Assembly (NCBI GenBank): GCA_945870185.1
Contig: CAMBRK010000028.1
Span: 1 to 48,582, forward strand
Direction of reading: 5' to 3'
Length of the DNA: 48,582 nucleotides
From: Aureispira sp. CCB-QB1
GTDB lineage: Bacteria > Bacteroidota > Bacteroidia > Chitinophagales > Saprospiraceae
Every line of letters starts with the position of its first letter. Position 1 is the first letter of the stretch. Of the stretch, positions 18,082 to 26,650 are shown one piece after another. The notes below the pieces were generated by a model that saw only the letters and a list, made by a program, of their open reading frames with translations, was not told the origin of the DNA and ran no database searches. The position numbers were made by a program, and so were the translations under genes.

Positions 18082-18396
18082 TACTTTGTCAAGTTACAGA
18101 ATTTAAACGAATAGCAATAGAAGTGATTTTTCATATTTCCTCCTTATTTCATATTTGATAATGAGATTTGTTTTTTTAAGGCAAATAAATACTGAGCAGC
18201 TATCGATCGCCTAGTATTATGCCACATTTTTTTCTATAATTTTACCTGCTATTTTCCAAAAAAGACAAATTTGATACCCGCATTGATACGTTTATTGTGG
18301 TATGCTTGCTGCTAGGCTGTTTGCGATTCTGAGGAGATTTACATCATTTAGAATGTAGCTAGAATCTAAATGATGGGACATAATGGTACAAAACTA
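18082..18396. other. 315-base gap with an inverted repeat and a possible gene remnant
   Basis: A perfect 11-bp inverted repeat, CATCATTTAGA (18342-18352) and TCTAAATGATG (18365-18375), lies just after the stop of the EEP-family gene on the minus strand; it lacks a U-tract, so a terminator role is uncertain. At 18249-18311 the minus strand has a short open stretch ending NAGIKFVFFGK and a stop, resembling the last strand of an outer-membrane barrel, with a TAG directly upstream in frame. This may be the tail of a lost gene. Confidence 0.4.
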
Positions 18397-19374
18397 TCAC
18401 TGTTCTAGTTTATACCTTTTCAGTTTCACATCCACTCGCCATCCAAAGTGGTCTGAAAAGGGGTTTTCATGTGTCATCGTTCTTGCTTGGTTTACGATTT
18501 CATATTTTGCAGCAAAAACACTGGATGTAAATATATAGTCCAATTTAGTTCGAGGCTCTTTTTGATTCACAAATGGGTTTTTAACACTATCCATAGTATA
18601 GTCTTCATCAGTTATCATCGGTTTGGAGTCGCAATACTGAAAATCTTTAGTAATCACATCATAAACTTCCGACTGGGCGACACATGGATGATGAATATTA
18701 AAATCTCCCAAAAGGACTAGAGTCTTATCTTGCAGACCGAGTTGGTTTAAAGTTTGATGCATATACTCCACTTGTAGTTTTCTCTGATATTCAGCTTTGG
18801 GATGATTGCCCGCATACAGGTGCGTATTTACCACAAAAACATATTGTTCACCAAACTTTATTTTGGATATCAGAAATCCTTTGGCACCTGCCTTTTCTAT
18901 CAAAGAAGTAGATTCATTAACAGGATAAGGGAAAAACTTTTCAGACTCGATAGGATATTTACTCAATGTCATGAGACCACCATAAAGGTCCATCTGCGCC
19001 AATCCCAAAATTGACCTGCTAGACCTATAATCACTGTAAGTATAATAATGTTTATGAAGGTCTTGGAGTAAAGTTAAACGAAGTTCAGGATGAAAAGTCT
19101 CTTGCAATGCCACGATATCAGCTTGGACTTCCAAAATAGCAGAGCCCATGCTACCAAATCTTCGTTCCTGATCATGTCCACTGAGATTTATGGGAAGTCC
19201 CCAAGTATTGTAGCTAATGATAGAGAGTGCTCCATTTTCAATTTTGCGCTCCATTTCTATTTTTTCTAATGTATTCCAATATTTCTTTGGAATTGCTAGT
19301 GGTGTAGTTTCGGAGTTAATAAGAAAAATAGGAAATAACCAGAAAGTAATGAATAATGGGAGTATTCGATGCAC
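18397..19374 (-). CDS. Endonuclease/exonuclease/phosphatase (EEP) family hydrolase, exported
   Basis: Phosphodiesterase of the EEP fold, closest in style to neutral sphingomyelinase-like members. An N-terminal hydrophobic signal (LPLFITFWLFPIFLINS, residues 5-21) sends it out of the cytosol. Catalytic motifs are in order: ISYNTWGLP near 53-61, IVALQETFHPE near 87-97 (metal-binding Glu), LLGDFNIHHP near 217-226 (Asp/Asn), the conserved Asp in KLDYIFTS, and FSDHFGWRVDV near 307-317 (catalytic His). The 325-residue length fits. The start is GTG at 19374; no in-frame ATG offers a signal peptide. It is monocistronic. Substrate (phospholipid, nucleotide or inositol phosphate) cannot be decided. Confidence 0.88.
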   Translation of the reverse strand: MHRILPLFITFWLFPIFLINSETTPLAIPKKYWNTLEKIEMERKIENGALSIISYNTWGLPINLSGHDQERRFGSMGSAILEVQADIVALQETFHPELRLTLLQDLHKHYYTYSDYRSSRSILGLAQMDLYGGLMTLSKYPIESEKFFPYPVNESTSLIEKAGAKGFLISKIKFGEQYVFVVNTHLYAGNHPKAEYQRKLQVEYMHQTLNQLGLQDKTLVLLGDFNIHHPCVAQSEVYDVITKDFQYCDSKPMITDEDYTMDSVKNPFVNQKEPRTKLDYIFTSSVFAAKYEIVNQARTMTHENPFSDHFGWRVDVKLKRYKLEQ

Positions 19375-19636
19375 GATATGTTCTGTTTAATTGATCGAAC
19401 AAAGGTCTGAACGTAGAGTTAAGTTATTGTATTAAAATCATTAATGTATAATGAATTATTTGTAAATTTAATATTAAGAAAGTTTTAGCAGTAAGAACAT
19501 AAACTTAATTTACTTACACATTTGCTATTTTGGAAATAAACCCAAAAAAAAGTTGAATATGGATTTGTTGGATTACTTTTCTCCAACCTAACACGTCCTT
19601 ATTTAATCTGCTACTAGACATGGGCCTACATCGTAC

Positions 19637-19695
19637 TTGCTTGGTGTAATTTATATTATTGATTATCAATATAATATATTTAAATTTATTGCTTT
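19637..19695 (+). repeat. Dispersed intergenic repeat, copy B
   Basis: It begins CTTGCTTGGTGTAAT, continues with TTATATTATTGATTATC, and after an AT-rich stretch reaches TTTCGATACACG. The order of blocks matches copies A (58-149, minus) and C (41832-41900). This copy has extra bases both before the CTTGCTTGG block and before the TTTCGA block, so it is the most diverged. Confidence 0.5.
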
Positions 19696-19864
19696 CGATA
19701 CACGTGTTTTTGTGCTCTTGTGACGCATAAGCGTAAAAGTCTCCAAGATAATAAATTGTATAAATAAATGATTATCAACTGTTTGATATTTGGGATTCTT
19801 TGTTTTTTAGTGCCTTTGTGGCAAAATTATAGTTTTCGGAGTGGAATCATACTTTAATTATTTG

Positions 19865-19872
19865 TATTTTTG
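19865..19872 (+). promoter_or_regulatory. TAnnTTTG -7 box directly before the permease start
   Basis: TATTTTTG matches the Bacteroidota -7 consensus TAnnTTTG. It ends only four bases before the ATG at 19877, so transcription would begin at or next to the start codon and give a leaderless message. The -33 element is weak (a TTTTCGG near 19833). Confidence 0.5.
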
Positions 19873-19876
19873 TACC

Positions 19877-21091
19877 ATGAAGTTATATTTCAAAATAGCG
19901 TTAAGGTACTTATTAGGTAAAAAAACAACCAATGCCATTAATGTCATCACTTGGATATCGATCCTAGGTATGTCTATAGGTACCGCTGCACTGATTCTGA
20001 TATTGTCTGTTTTCAATGGTTTTGAAAGTCTGCTGACTGGTATGTTGAGCAATTTTAATCCGGATGTAAAAGTCACTCTGGTACAAAGAAAATATATCTC
20101 CATGGACAGTGTTGATGTTAAGTCATTGGCTTCTATACCTGGAGTTGAAAAACTCGCATTTACGATAGAAGAAACATCTTTTTTTGATTATAAAGGATCA
20201 CAAGAAGTGGGTATCATCAAAGGCGTGGACCAAAATTTCATGAAAGTAACCGGATTGGATACTTCACTGCTTTCTGGTGCAGCCAAATTTGGACTGGATG
20301 TGGAGTACGGGCTGATAGGCTCGGGAATGACCACCAAGCTTTCCGTAAATCCTTCTGACGGTTTTACTCAGTTGATGGCTTATATGCCGTCTCGCAAAAG
20401 CAAAGGTCCTCTGGCTAAGGAATTCAATAGTTATGGTTTCTACCCTTCCGGCGTGTTTTCGGTTGGAAGTGATGTGGATATGCAGTATATCTTGGTAAAT
20501 TTTGATGCTGTAAATACTATGTTGGGGCTCGAAAATCACTTCTCAGCTATAGAATTTAAAATAGATGAGGCTGTAGGTGAAAAAAAAGTGATGAAAGAAC
20601 TAACAAAAATCTTAGGTCCAATGTACAAAGTGAGCAACAGGTACCAACAAGATGAGAGTTTCTTGAAAATCATGAATATCGAAAAATGGATATCATATCT
20701 TATTGCATGTCTCACGCTCCTGATCATAGCCTTCAATCTGGTGGGATCCCTCTGGATGATCGTGCTGGAAAAGAAAAAAGATATAGCCATACTTAAATCC
20801 ATGGGACTCACTACCGCAGGTATTCGATGGATCTTCCTGGCCTTGGGCATGCTGATCTCGTTTATAGGCATGGGAGTAGGATTTTTATTGGGCATCATAT
20901 TGTATTGGTTACAAAAGGACTATGGGTTAATCGGAATACCTGATGGATTTTTGATAGATGCCTATCCGATAGAGATGCGATGGATAGATTTTGTAGTTGT
21001 AACCGTAACCGTATTAATGATCGGATATCTAGCATCTTTGTTACCATCCTATAGAGCTGGCCAGATCAGTGCTTTTGTAAGGCAAGAGTGA
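19877..21091 (+). CDS. ABC transporter permease, FtsX/LolC-E family
   Basis: Inner-membrane permease subunit of the MacB/LolCDE type, which moves lipoproteins or other substrates out of the membrane. The ATG at 19877 gives 404 residues; the frame opens upstream with GTG but that would add an unlikely leader. One membrane segment follows the N-terminal KIALRYLLGKKTTNAINVITWISILGMSIGTAALILILSVFNGFE, then a periplasmic domain of about 220 residues, then three segments near 265-290, 315-345 and 370-390. The fused pattern FNLVGSLWMIVLEKKKDIAILKSMG is diagnostic of FtsX domains. No ATPase gene (lolD-like) is adjacent, so its partner must lie elsewhere. A LolE-like function is the best guess. Confidence 0.88.
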   Translation: MKLYFKIALRYLLGKKTTNAINVITWISILGMSIGTAALILILSVFNGFESLLTGMLSNFNPDVKVTLVQRKYISMDSVDVKSLASIPGVEKLAFTIEETSFFDYKGSQEVGIIKGVDQNFMKVTGLDTSLLSGAAKFGLDVEYGLIGSGMTTKLSVNPSDGFTQLMAYMPSRKSKGPLAKEFNSYGFYPSGVFSVGSDVDMQYILVNFDAVNTMLGLENHFSAIEFKIDEAVGEKKVMKELTKILGPMYKVSNRYQQDESFLKIMNIEKWISYLIACLTLLIIAFNLVGSLWMIVLEKKKDIAILKSMGLTTAGIRWIFLALGMLISFIGMGVGFLLGIILYWLQKDYGLIGIPDGFLIDAYPIEMRWIDFVVVTVTVLMIGYLASLLPSYRAGQISAFVRQE

Positions 21092-21206
21092 TGGCCGATA
21101 TTACAATTTATACATACAGATATGATATTTTTAAATTGCAGTATTTTTATTAGCCAAATTACTATTTATCATTTCTGAAATTGCGCTATAATATTGCAAA
21201 AAACAC

Positions 21207-21214
21207 TATTTTTG
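21207..21214 (+). promoter_or_regulatory. TAnnTTTG -7 box for asnS
   Basis: TATTTTTG matches the -7 consensus and lies 29 bases before the asnS ATG. An AATTG at 21179-21183 is a possible -33 element at 23-base spacing. It indicates that asnS and the two genes coupled to it have their own promoter. Confidence 0.5.
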
Positions 21215-21243
21215 TCCCCTGTTTTAATATAAAATATTTATCC

Positions 21244-22695
21244 ATGGCGACTAAGACAAGAGTAAAAGACATTTTTTCGGCTGAGACTGGCCACCAATAT
21301 ACGATGATGGGTTGGGTTCGTACCTTCCGCAATAATCAGTTTATTGCACTCAACGACGGTTCTTGCCTTGCCAATCTACAAGTAGTGGTAGATATGGAAA
21401 AGACAGATATTGACACCATCAGACGTATTACCACGGGTGCAGGTATCAGCGTCACAGGTCAGTTGATTGAGTCTCAAGGAAAGGGCCAAACGGTAGAGTT
21501 GGTAGCGGAGACGATTGAGATATTGGGTGATTGTGATCCGGAGACTTATCCGATTCAGCTTAAAAATAGGCCTAGTCTAGAGTATCTTAGAGAGATCGCC
21601 CACTTGCGGTTTCGGACCAATGCTTTCAGCGCCATATCTAGAGTAAAACAAACGCTTTTTTACGGTATTCATAAGTTTTTTAATGACAGACATTTTGTAA
21701 ATGTTCACTCACCTATCATCACGGGTAGCGATGCAGAGGGTGCAGGAGAGATGTTTCAAGTGACGACTTTGGATATGAATAATTTGCCCAAAAACGAAGA
21801 CGGAAGCATCAATTATAAAGAAGATTTTTTTGGCAAAGCGACCAATCTTACTGTTTCTGGTCAATTACAAGCCGAATTAGCAGCATTGGCTTTAGGAAGA
21901 GTTTATACTTTTGGACCTACTTTCCGGGCTGAAAAATCCAATACTACCCGACATCTAGCGGAATTCTGGATGATGGAACCCGAAGTAGCTTTCAATGATC
22001 TTGATGACAATATGGATCTCGCAGAGGATATGTTAAAATTTTTGATCCAGTATGCGCTTGACAAATGTAAAGAAGATTTAGAATTCCTGGAGCAGAGACT
22101 CATCGATGACGAAAAGACTAAACCACAAGCTGAGCGTTCAGAAATGACTTTGACAGAGAAATTGAAGTTTTGTTTGGCTGAGCCTTTCCAGCGACTGACT
22201 TACACTGAAGCCATTGAAATACTTAAAAATTCTACACCCAATAAAAAAGGAAAATTCCAGTTTCCTATCGATAAATGGGGCGCAGACCTACAGTCAGAAC
22301 ATGAAAGATATCTGGTAGAAAAGCACTTTAAAAAACCTGTTATATTGACCAATTATCCTGCGGATATCAAAGCTTTCTACATGAGACAAGATGATCCTAA
22401 AGAAGGCGTGGCAGGACCGACGGTTTCAGCTATGGATATATTGTTTCCTGGGATCGGCGAGATCATAGGTGGATCACAAAGAGAGGAGAGACTTGATAAA
22501 CTACTCAGACGTATGGAAGAAATGCATATTCCTGCAGAAGAGATGTCATGGTTTCTAGACACTAGAAGATACGGTACAGTACCACACGCTGGATTTGGTC
22601 TGGGATTTGAGAGATTGGTATTATTTGTGACGGGTATGACCAATATCAGAGATGTGATTCCTTTCCCTAGATATCCTGGTAATGCAGAATTTTAA
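21244..22695 (+). CDS. asnS: Asparaginyl-tRNA synthetase
   Basis: Class IIb aminoacyl-tRNA synthetase that charges tRNA-Asn in the cytosol. The ATG at 21244 gives 483 residues; the frame extends 21 codons upstream to a TTG but that part carries the promoter box. An OB-fold anticodon-binding domain occupies about 15-115 ([20 protein letters not shown]). Motif 2 is [21 protein letters not shown] (about 223-243) and motif 3 is [27 protein letters not shown] near the C-terminus, which ends PGNAEF as usual. The next gene starts inside its last codons (14-base overlap), an unusual linkage for a housekeeping synthetase. Confidence 0.96.
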   Translation: MATKTRVKDIFSAETGHQYTMMGWVRTFRNNQFIALNDGSCLANLQVVVDMEKTDIDTIRRITTGAGISVTGQLIESQGKGQTVELVAETIEILGDCDPETYPIQLKNRPSLEYLREIAHLRFRTNAFSAISRVKQTLFYGIHKFFNDRHFVNVHSPIITGSDAEGAGEMFQVTTLDMNNLPKNEDGSINYKEDFFGKATNLTVSGQLQAELAALALGRVYTFGPTFRAEKSNTTRHLAEFWMMEPEVAFNDLDDNMDLAEDMLKFLIQYALDKCKEDLEFLEQRLIDDEKTKPQAERSEMTLTEKLKFCLAEPFQRLTYTEAIEILKNSTPNKKGKFQFPIDKWGADLQSEHERYLVEKHFKKPVILTNYPADIKAFYMRQDDPKEGVAGPTVSAMDILFPGIGEIIGGSQREERLDKLLRRMEEMHIPAEEMSWFLDTRRYGTVPHAGFGLGFERLVLFVTGMTNIRDVIPFPRYPGNAEF

Positions 22696-23416
22696 GATTG
22701 ACTGGAAAGATGTAGGTTTCAAATCCTTAAAGTATCTGACTGAACTTTTTGTGGTAGTTTTTGGCGTGTATATAGGCTTCAAAGCCAATAATTATGCTGA
22801 AGAGCTGAAACAAAAGGACTACGTCAATACAACCATAAAGGAAATGTATCAGGGGCTTGCAGAAGATGCCAAAGATGCTGAGGATAATAAGAAAGGTCAT
22901 TTAGGCGGACAAAAAGCAATCAATTATTTCTTAAAATTATCCAATAACAATCCTGTAAAAAAAGATTCTTTTGAGTTTTACCTTTTGGGAGTATTGACAA
23001 GGAACTTTGTGAGCATTCAGAATACTGCTCCATTCGAAACCATAAAGTCCAAAGGATTTAATTTAATCACCAATGATTCTCTTCGGAAGAATATGATCAA
23101 ACTATATGATTTCCAATATGAAGTACTTGAAAAATTGGAAGAAAAATATCAGGAAATGCAGTTTTATGCCAATGAAGCTAATCATATAAATGAAATACTG
23201 GCTCCTTCTATATTGTATGATGATGAAGGGAAATTTGTTAAAGTGAAGATGCCTTTACAAATCAGTGATCAGGATAGAAATAGATTGATTTTGATATTGA
23301 AAAGGTTTAATTTTAACAGAAAGTTTATTATATCAATGTATGATACTGTAATCAAGGATATACAAAATCTCAGAAAACAATTGGAAGAAGTGTATCCCTT
23401 CGTTCTGGAAAAATGA
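22682..23416 (+). CDS. DUF6090-like membrane-anchored protein
   Basis: 244-residue protein with one N-terminal membrane segment ([20 protein letters not shown], residues 19-38) and a mostly helical soluble part with coiled-coil character ([46 protein letters not shown]). This plan, an anchored hydrophobic stretch followed by an asparagine- and glutamate-rich helical domain, is that of the DUF6090-like proteins common in Bacteroidota, of unknown function. The ATG lies inside the last codons of asnS, and its stop overlaps the start of the AAA ATPase (ATGA), so the three are one transcription unit. Family assignment is by resemblance only. Confidence 0.72.
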   Translation: MQNFKIDWKDVGFKSLKYLTELFVVVFGVYIGFKANNYAEELKQKDYVNTTIKEMYQGLAEDAKDAEDNKKGHLGGQKAINYFLKLSNNNPVKKDSFEFYLLGVLTRNFVSIQNTAPFETIKSKGFNLITNDSLRKNMIKLYDFQYEVLEKLEEKYQEMQFYANEANHINEILAPSILYDDEGKFVKVKMPLQISDQDRNRLILILKRFNFNRKFIISMYDTVIKDIQNLRKQLEEVYPFVLEK

Positions 23417-24150
23417 TCTCAGCTCGTCCATACATCAAATCGGTATTCTTTAAGGAAGAAGAAACTAAAAATAAACGAGGATATCCTTATGACATTCTAT
23501 CTATAAAGCAATGCGAAGATATCCGATTTCATCCTGATGTGACCTTCTTTATAGGCGAAAATGGAAGTGGAAAAAGCACATTGCTTGAAGCGATTGCCAT
23601 AGCATATGGTTTTAATCCTGAAGGTGGTACCAAGTCAGCACAGTTTGAAATTCATAATACACATTCTGATCTACATCGTGAAATCAAACTATCCAAAAGC
23701 TTTAAAATTCCTGGAGATGCTTATTTTTTAAGGGCAGAAAGCTTTTACAATGTAGCTACCAAAGCAGAAGAATTTGGTGTCCTCAAATCCTATGGTGGCA
23801 AATCACTCCACGAACAATCGCACGGCGAAGCATTCCTGGCTACATTGATGCACAAACTTACCGGCAATGGTCTTTATTTACTAGACGAACCCGAGGCCGC
23901 ATTATCTCCTGCTCGACAGTTGACGGCCATCAGCTTGATACATCAATTGGTGCAACAAGACTCACAATTTATTATAGCGACTCACTCGCCGATTATCATG
24001 GCCTACCCCAATGCGCGCATCTATGAGTTCAGTGCAGAAGGCATCAAAGAAGTCAGCTACGAAGAAACTGAACATTACCAAATCACGAAGTCGTTTTTGG
24101 ACAATCCCGAGATCAGTCTGAAACTGTTGATGGAGAATGAAGATGAGTAA
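23413..24150 (+). CDS. AAA family ATPase, SMC/RecF-like (COG3910 type)
   Basis: Soluble ABC-type ATPase of 245 residues with all core motifs and little else: Walker A GENGSGKST (48-56), an ABC signature-like QSHGE (136-140), Walker B LYLLDEPEAALSP (154-166) and the switch His191 in IIATHSP. There is no long coiled coil between them, so it is not a full SMC or RecF, and no TOPRIM domain as in OLD nucleases. Its role is unknown; small ATPases of this class occur both in DNA repair and in defence systems. It is translationally coupled to the DUF6090-like gene. The downstream repeat begins nine bases after its stop. Confidence 0.85.
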   Translation: MISARPYIKSVFFKEEETKNKRGYPYDILSIKQCEDIRFHPDVTFFIGENGSGKSTLLEAIAIAYGFNPEGGTKSAQFEIHNTHSDLHREIKLSKSFKIPGDAYFLRAESFYNVATKAEEFGVLKSYGGKSLHEQSHGEAFLATLMHKLTGNGLYLLDEPEAALSPARQLTAISLIHQLVQQDSQFIIATHSPIIMAYPNARIYEFSAEGIKEVSYEETEHYQITKSFLDNPEISLKLLMENEDE

Positions 24151-24158
24151 TAGAACTT

Positions 24159-24254
24159 CAATTTGGCTATAAGTATTAAAAAATATATATTTATAGCCAA
24201 ATTTAAGCTTTGATTTGGCTATAAATATGCTTTATTGTATCTTTGTAGCCAAAT
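24159..24254 (+). repeat. 96-bp direct repeat, left copy, with palindromic arms
   Basis: This 96-base unit matches 25688-25783 at about 85 positions, counted by eye. It contains ATTTGGCTATAA (24161-24172), its perfect reverse complement TTATAGCCAAAT (24191-24202), a second ATTTGGCTATAA (24213-24224) and a partial arm TGTAGCCAAAT (24244-24254). The left copy carries the promoter of the ATPase gene. The two copies frame exactly one gene. Confidence 0.92.
24214..24245 (+). promoter_or_regulatory. Promoter of the ATPase/nuclease gene, inside the left repeat
   Basis: TTTG at 24214-24217 and TATCTTTG at 24238-24245 match the Bacteroidota -33 and -7 elements with a 20-base spacer. The -33 lies within the third palindromic arm and the start region falls within the fourth arm, so a protein binding these arms would block transcription. 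The right-hand repeat copy has lost the -7 sequence (CAACACTTG instead). Confidence 0.72.
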
Positions 24255-24264
24255 TGAAATCATT

Positions 24265-25674
24265 ATGGATGCTAAGTTAATTGGGCGACTAAGAGAATTG
24301 GACGATATTGATAAGTATTTCTCTGACAAAAAATCACATTTTATTGCTGTATATGGAAGGCGTAGAGTAGGAAAAACTTTTTTGATTCGTAAAGCTTTTT
24401 TGGATCAGTTTACATTTTATACCACTGGAATAGCTAAAGGTTCTCTAAAGGAGCAATTGGCAACATTTAGCATTGCTTTAAAAAAATATTTTGGTGATGA
24501 AACGATATCTATGCCCAAAACTTGGATTGATGCTTTTGCCTTACTTATTGAGAAGTTAGAAGCTGATACATCGAAGAAAAAAGTAATCTTTCTTGATGAA
24601 TTACCTTGGATGGACAATCGAAATTCAAAGTTTATCAATGCTTTAGATTATTTTTGGAATAGTTGGGCAAGTGGCAGGTCGGATATATTGCTCATCGTTT
24701 GTGGATCTTCAGCATCCTGGATGATGAATAAGTTGATCAAAAACAAAGGCGGCTTGTACAACAGAGTCACGGGAAGGATCAAACTAAATCCATTTACGTT
24801 GCGTGAAACTAAGCTGTATCTTGAATCTTTGGGTTGTCAATATGATGAATTTCAATGTATTCAGGCTTACATGTGTTTTGGCGGAATACCATTTTATCTT
24901 TCACATTTTAATAAAGACTGGAGTGCATCTCAAAATATCAACATGTTATGTTTTGCCGAGAATGCTCTTTTAAAAAGGGAATATTACGTCCTATACCCAT
25001 CACTTTTTGACAATCCTGAAAATCATATTGCAATAGTAGAGGCCATCGCAAGTAAAAACAAAGGTATGCTAAGATCAGAAATTGTAAAACAAAGTGGACT
25101 GACCGACGGCGGTGGACTGACCCGAATACTCATAGAGTTAGAAGAAAGTGGATTTATCAGAAAATATTACAATTTTAATAAGATATCTAGAGAAGCAATA
25201 TATCAACTCACGGATTTATTTTCATTGTTTCATTTAAGCTTTTTGAACAAGCCACAGATCAATGATGACAATACCTGGCTCAATATGATCAATACACCCA
25301 AACAGAATACTTGGTCTGGATATGCTTTTGAGATTTTGTGTATTTTACATTCCCATGAAATAAAACAAGAACTAGGGATAGCTGGCATATTATCCCATAT
25401 CTCTACTTGGCAAAATAAAGCTGCTCAAATCGATTTAGTTATAGACCGTAGCGACAATGTGGTTAATGTCATTGAAATCAAATTTTCGAATAGCGAATAC
25501 ACGATTACGAAAGATTACGATCTTAAGCTGCGAAATAAAATGCAAGAATTTAAGGAAAGTACTAAAACTCAAAAAGCCCTATGGTTAGTCATGCTCACTA
25601 CATTTGGATTAAAGAATGGACCTTACAATGGAATTGTTCAGAGATCAATTGCGGCTGATATTTTCTTCAAATAG
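24265..25674 (+). CDS. ATPase with winged helix and DUF234 PD-(D/E)XK domain
   Basis: Archaeal-ATPase/DUF234 family protein of 469 residues from the ATG at 24265 (an upstream in-frame TTG would fall inside the promoter). The STAND/AAA-like N-terminus has Walker A YGRRRVGKT (about 30-38), Walker B KVIFLDELPW (about 106-115) and a GSSASWM sensor (about 147-153). A winged helix spans about 268-300 (MLRSEIVKQSGL, LTRILIELEESGFI). The C-terminal domain keeps a nuclease-like set: E355, D390 (QIDLVID), E404 and K406 (VIEIKFS). Cellular role of this widespread family is not established. Here it is a single gene framed by two 96-bp direct repeats that also hold its promoter. Confidence 0.9.
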   Translation: MDAKLIGRLRELDDIDKYFSDKKSHFIAVYGRRRVGKTFLIRKAFLDQFTFYTTGIAKGSLKEQLATFSIALKKYFGDETISMPKTWIDAFALLIEKLEADTSKKKVIFLDELPWMDNRNSKFINALDYFWNSWASGRSDILLIVCGSSASWMMNKLIKNKGGLYNRVTGRIKLNPFTLRETKLYLESLGCQYDEFQCIQAYMCFGGIPFYLSHFNKDWSASQNINMLCFAENALLKREYYVLYPSLFDNPENHIAIVEAIASKNKGMLRSEIVKQSGLTDGGGLTRILIELEESGFIRKYYNFNKISREAIYQLTDLFSLFHLSFLNKPQINDDNTWLNMINTPKQNTWSGYAFEILCILHSHEIKQELGIAGILSHISTWQNKAAQIDLVIDRSDNVVNVIEIKFSNSEYTITKDYDLKLRNKMQEFKESTKTQKALWLVMLTTFGLKNGPYNGIVQRSIAADIFFK

Positions 25675-25687
25675 CCAAAAAACCACT

Positions 25688-25783
25688 CAATTTGGCTATA
25701 AGTATTAAAATATACATAGTTATAGCCAAATTTAAGCTTTGATTTGGCTATAACTATGCTTTTTGCAACACTTGTAGCCAAAT
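25688..25783 (+). repeat. 96-bp direct repeat, right copy
   Basis: Same length and arm order as 24159-24254: ATTTGGCTATAA at 25690-25701, TTATAGCCAAAT at 25720-25731, ATTTGGCTATAA at 25742-25753, TGTAGCCAAAT at 25773-25783. Differences cluster at the position of the left copy's -7 box and in the first loop; all arms are unchanged, so the palindromes and not the promoter are under constraint. An extra ATAGCCAAA overlaps the ATPase stop codon at 25671-25679. Confidence 0.92.
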
Positions 25784-25865
25784 CAGTACTTACAAAGGAT
25801 CATAAAAATGTATTTCTTATTCAAATACAACCCATTTGGACTAGGCTATACAAAAGAATATAATA

Positions 25866-26492
25866 TCAAATCTCGAATACTATTGGGTTATTGACCAGTC
25901 GATATCTCACATCAAGTACACTGGCATTGATATACAAAGTGTCTTTTGTTTGCATTTGACCATAGGCTTCGTGTATATGTCCACATATGTGTACTTTGGG
26001 AAGGATGGTTTTTAAAGTATCTTTGAGTGTTTCACAACCGACATTTAGACCATGAACAGTAAGATCTAGTATCCCGTAGACAGGTCCATGCGTAATCAAG
26101 ATATCTGTGCTATGAGGAATAAGATGCCAATGTTTTTGAATATCTGCACCACGTTGTCTATTAAATGCCCAATCCAAAAACCACGGTGTAATCGGTGATC
26201 CCCAAATATGATAGCCTTCTATATGGATACCACCATCATTGAGATAGATAACATTATCAGGAATGATATTTTTTATTCTTTCAATACTTGCTTTTTCAAA
26301 GAAAAAATCATGGTTGCCTGCTATAAATATTTTATACTTAAAGTCTTGGGCTTCAAACCAATCTAAAAAATATTTGACTTCTTTTTCACTACCACGAGCA
26401 CTTACATCACCCGCATGAATGAGTATATCACCTGCGGGTAGCACAAGCTGGTCATGATATCCATGGGTATCTGATATAGAGACTATTGTCAT
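25866..26492 (-). CDS. Metallophosphoesterase (MPPED/UPF0046-like)
   Basis: Calcineurin-like phosphoesterase of 208 residues, cytosolic. Metal ligands are visible in sequence order: SDTHG (D8, H10), GDILIHAGDVS (D28), AGNHDFFFE (N-H-D near 59-61), DILITHGPVYG (His near 136) and CGHIHEAYG (two His near 172-174). The arrangement with THGPPxG-like and CGHIHEAYG motifs places it with the UPF0046/MPPED branch, whose substrates are cyclic nucleotides or phosphodiesters. It is on the opposite strand to the ATPase unit and ends about 80 bases from the right repeat. It is probably monocistronic. Confidence 0.9.
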   Translation of the reverse strand: MTIVSISDTHGYHDQLVLPAGDILIHAGDVSARGSEKEVKYFLDWFEAQDFKYKIFIAGNHDFFFEKASIERIKNIIPDNVIYLNDGGIHIEGYHIWGSPITPWFLDWAFNRQRGADIQKHWHLIPHSTDILITHGPVYGILDLTVHGLNVGCETLKDTLKTILPKVHICGHIHEAYGQMQTKDTLYINASVLDVRYRLVNNPIVFEI

Positions 26493-26517
26493 AACTATAG
26501 AAAATTAAAAATCTAAA

Positions 26518-26580
26518 CCTGCCTTCATCTACCTTCATTGCATTAAGGCAGACAGGTTTAATTGCTGCAGACAGGCCTTA
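26518..26580. repeat. CCTGCCTT palindrome cluster
   Basis: CCTGCCTT (26518-26525) faces AAGGCAG (26545-26551), giving a hairpin, and a further GCAGACAGGCCT follows. GCAGGC/GCAGAC motifs of this kind also occur at 1-20 and near 7490, suggesting a small intergenic repeat family. On the minus strand it could also stop transcription from the gene at 26700-27533, since the hairpin is followed by TTTAGATTTTTAATTTT. Confidence 0.45.
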
Positions 26581-26650
26581 TTCTTAACCCAAAAAAAATA
26601 TTATTGTTGTTGAATGGTGAATATTATTGAGTTGTAAAGTCCAAAGCAAT

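Larger units (their letters stand above)
19375..19876. other. About 500-base divergent intergenic region
   Basis: This contains dispersed repeat copy B (19637-19695) and the promoter box for the permease gene at its right end. The rest is AT-rich with no convincing frame on either strand. A GACCTTTG near the start of the EEP gene, read on the minus strand, resembles the -7 box but lacks the leading TA. Confidence 0.5.

Noticed and set aside
18342-18375. Inverted repeat as terminator of the EEP gene
   Set aside because: Perfect 11-bp arms but no run of T on the exit side; left as an inverted repeat only.
21181-21243. Extra N-terminal 21 codons of asnS from TTG
   Set aside because: This stretch contains the promoter box, and the family N-terminus begins at the ATG at 21244.
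24159-25783. Repeat arms as a CRISPR array
   Set aside because: Only two 96-base units 1.5 kb apart, with palindromic arms and a whole gene between; no spacer series and no cas genes.
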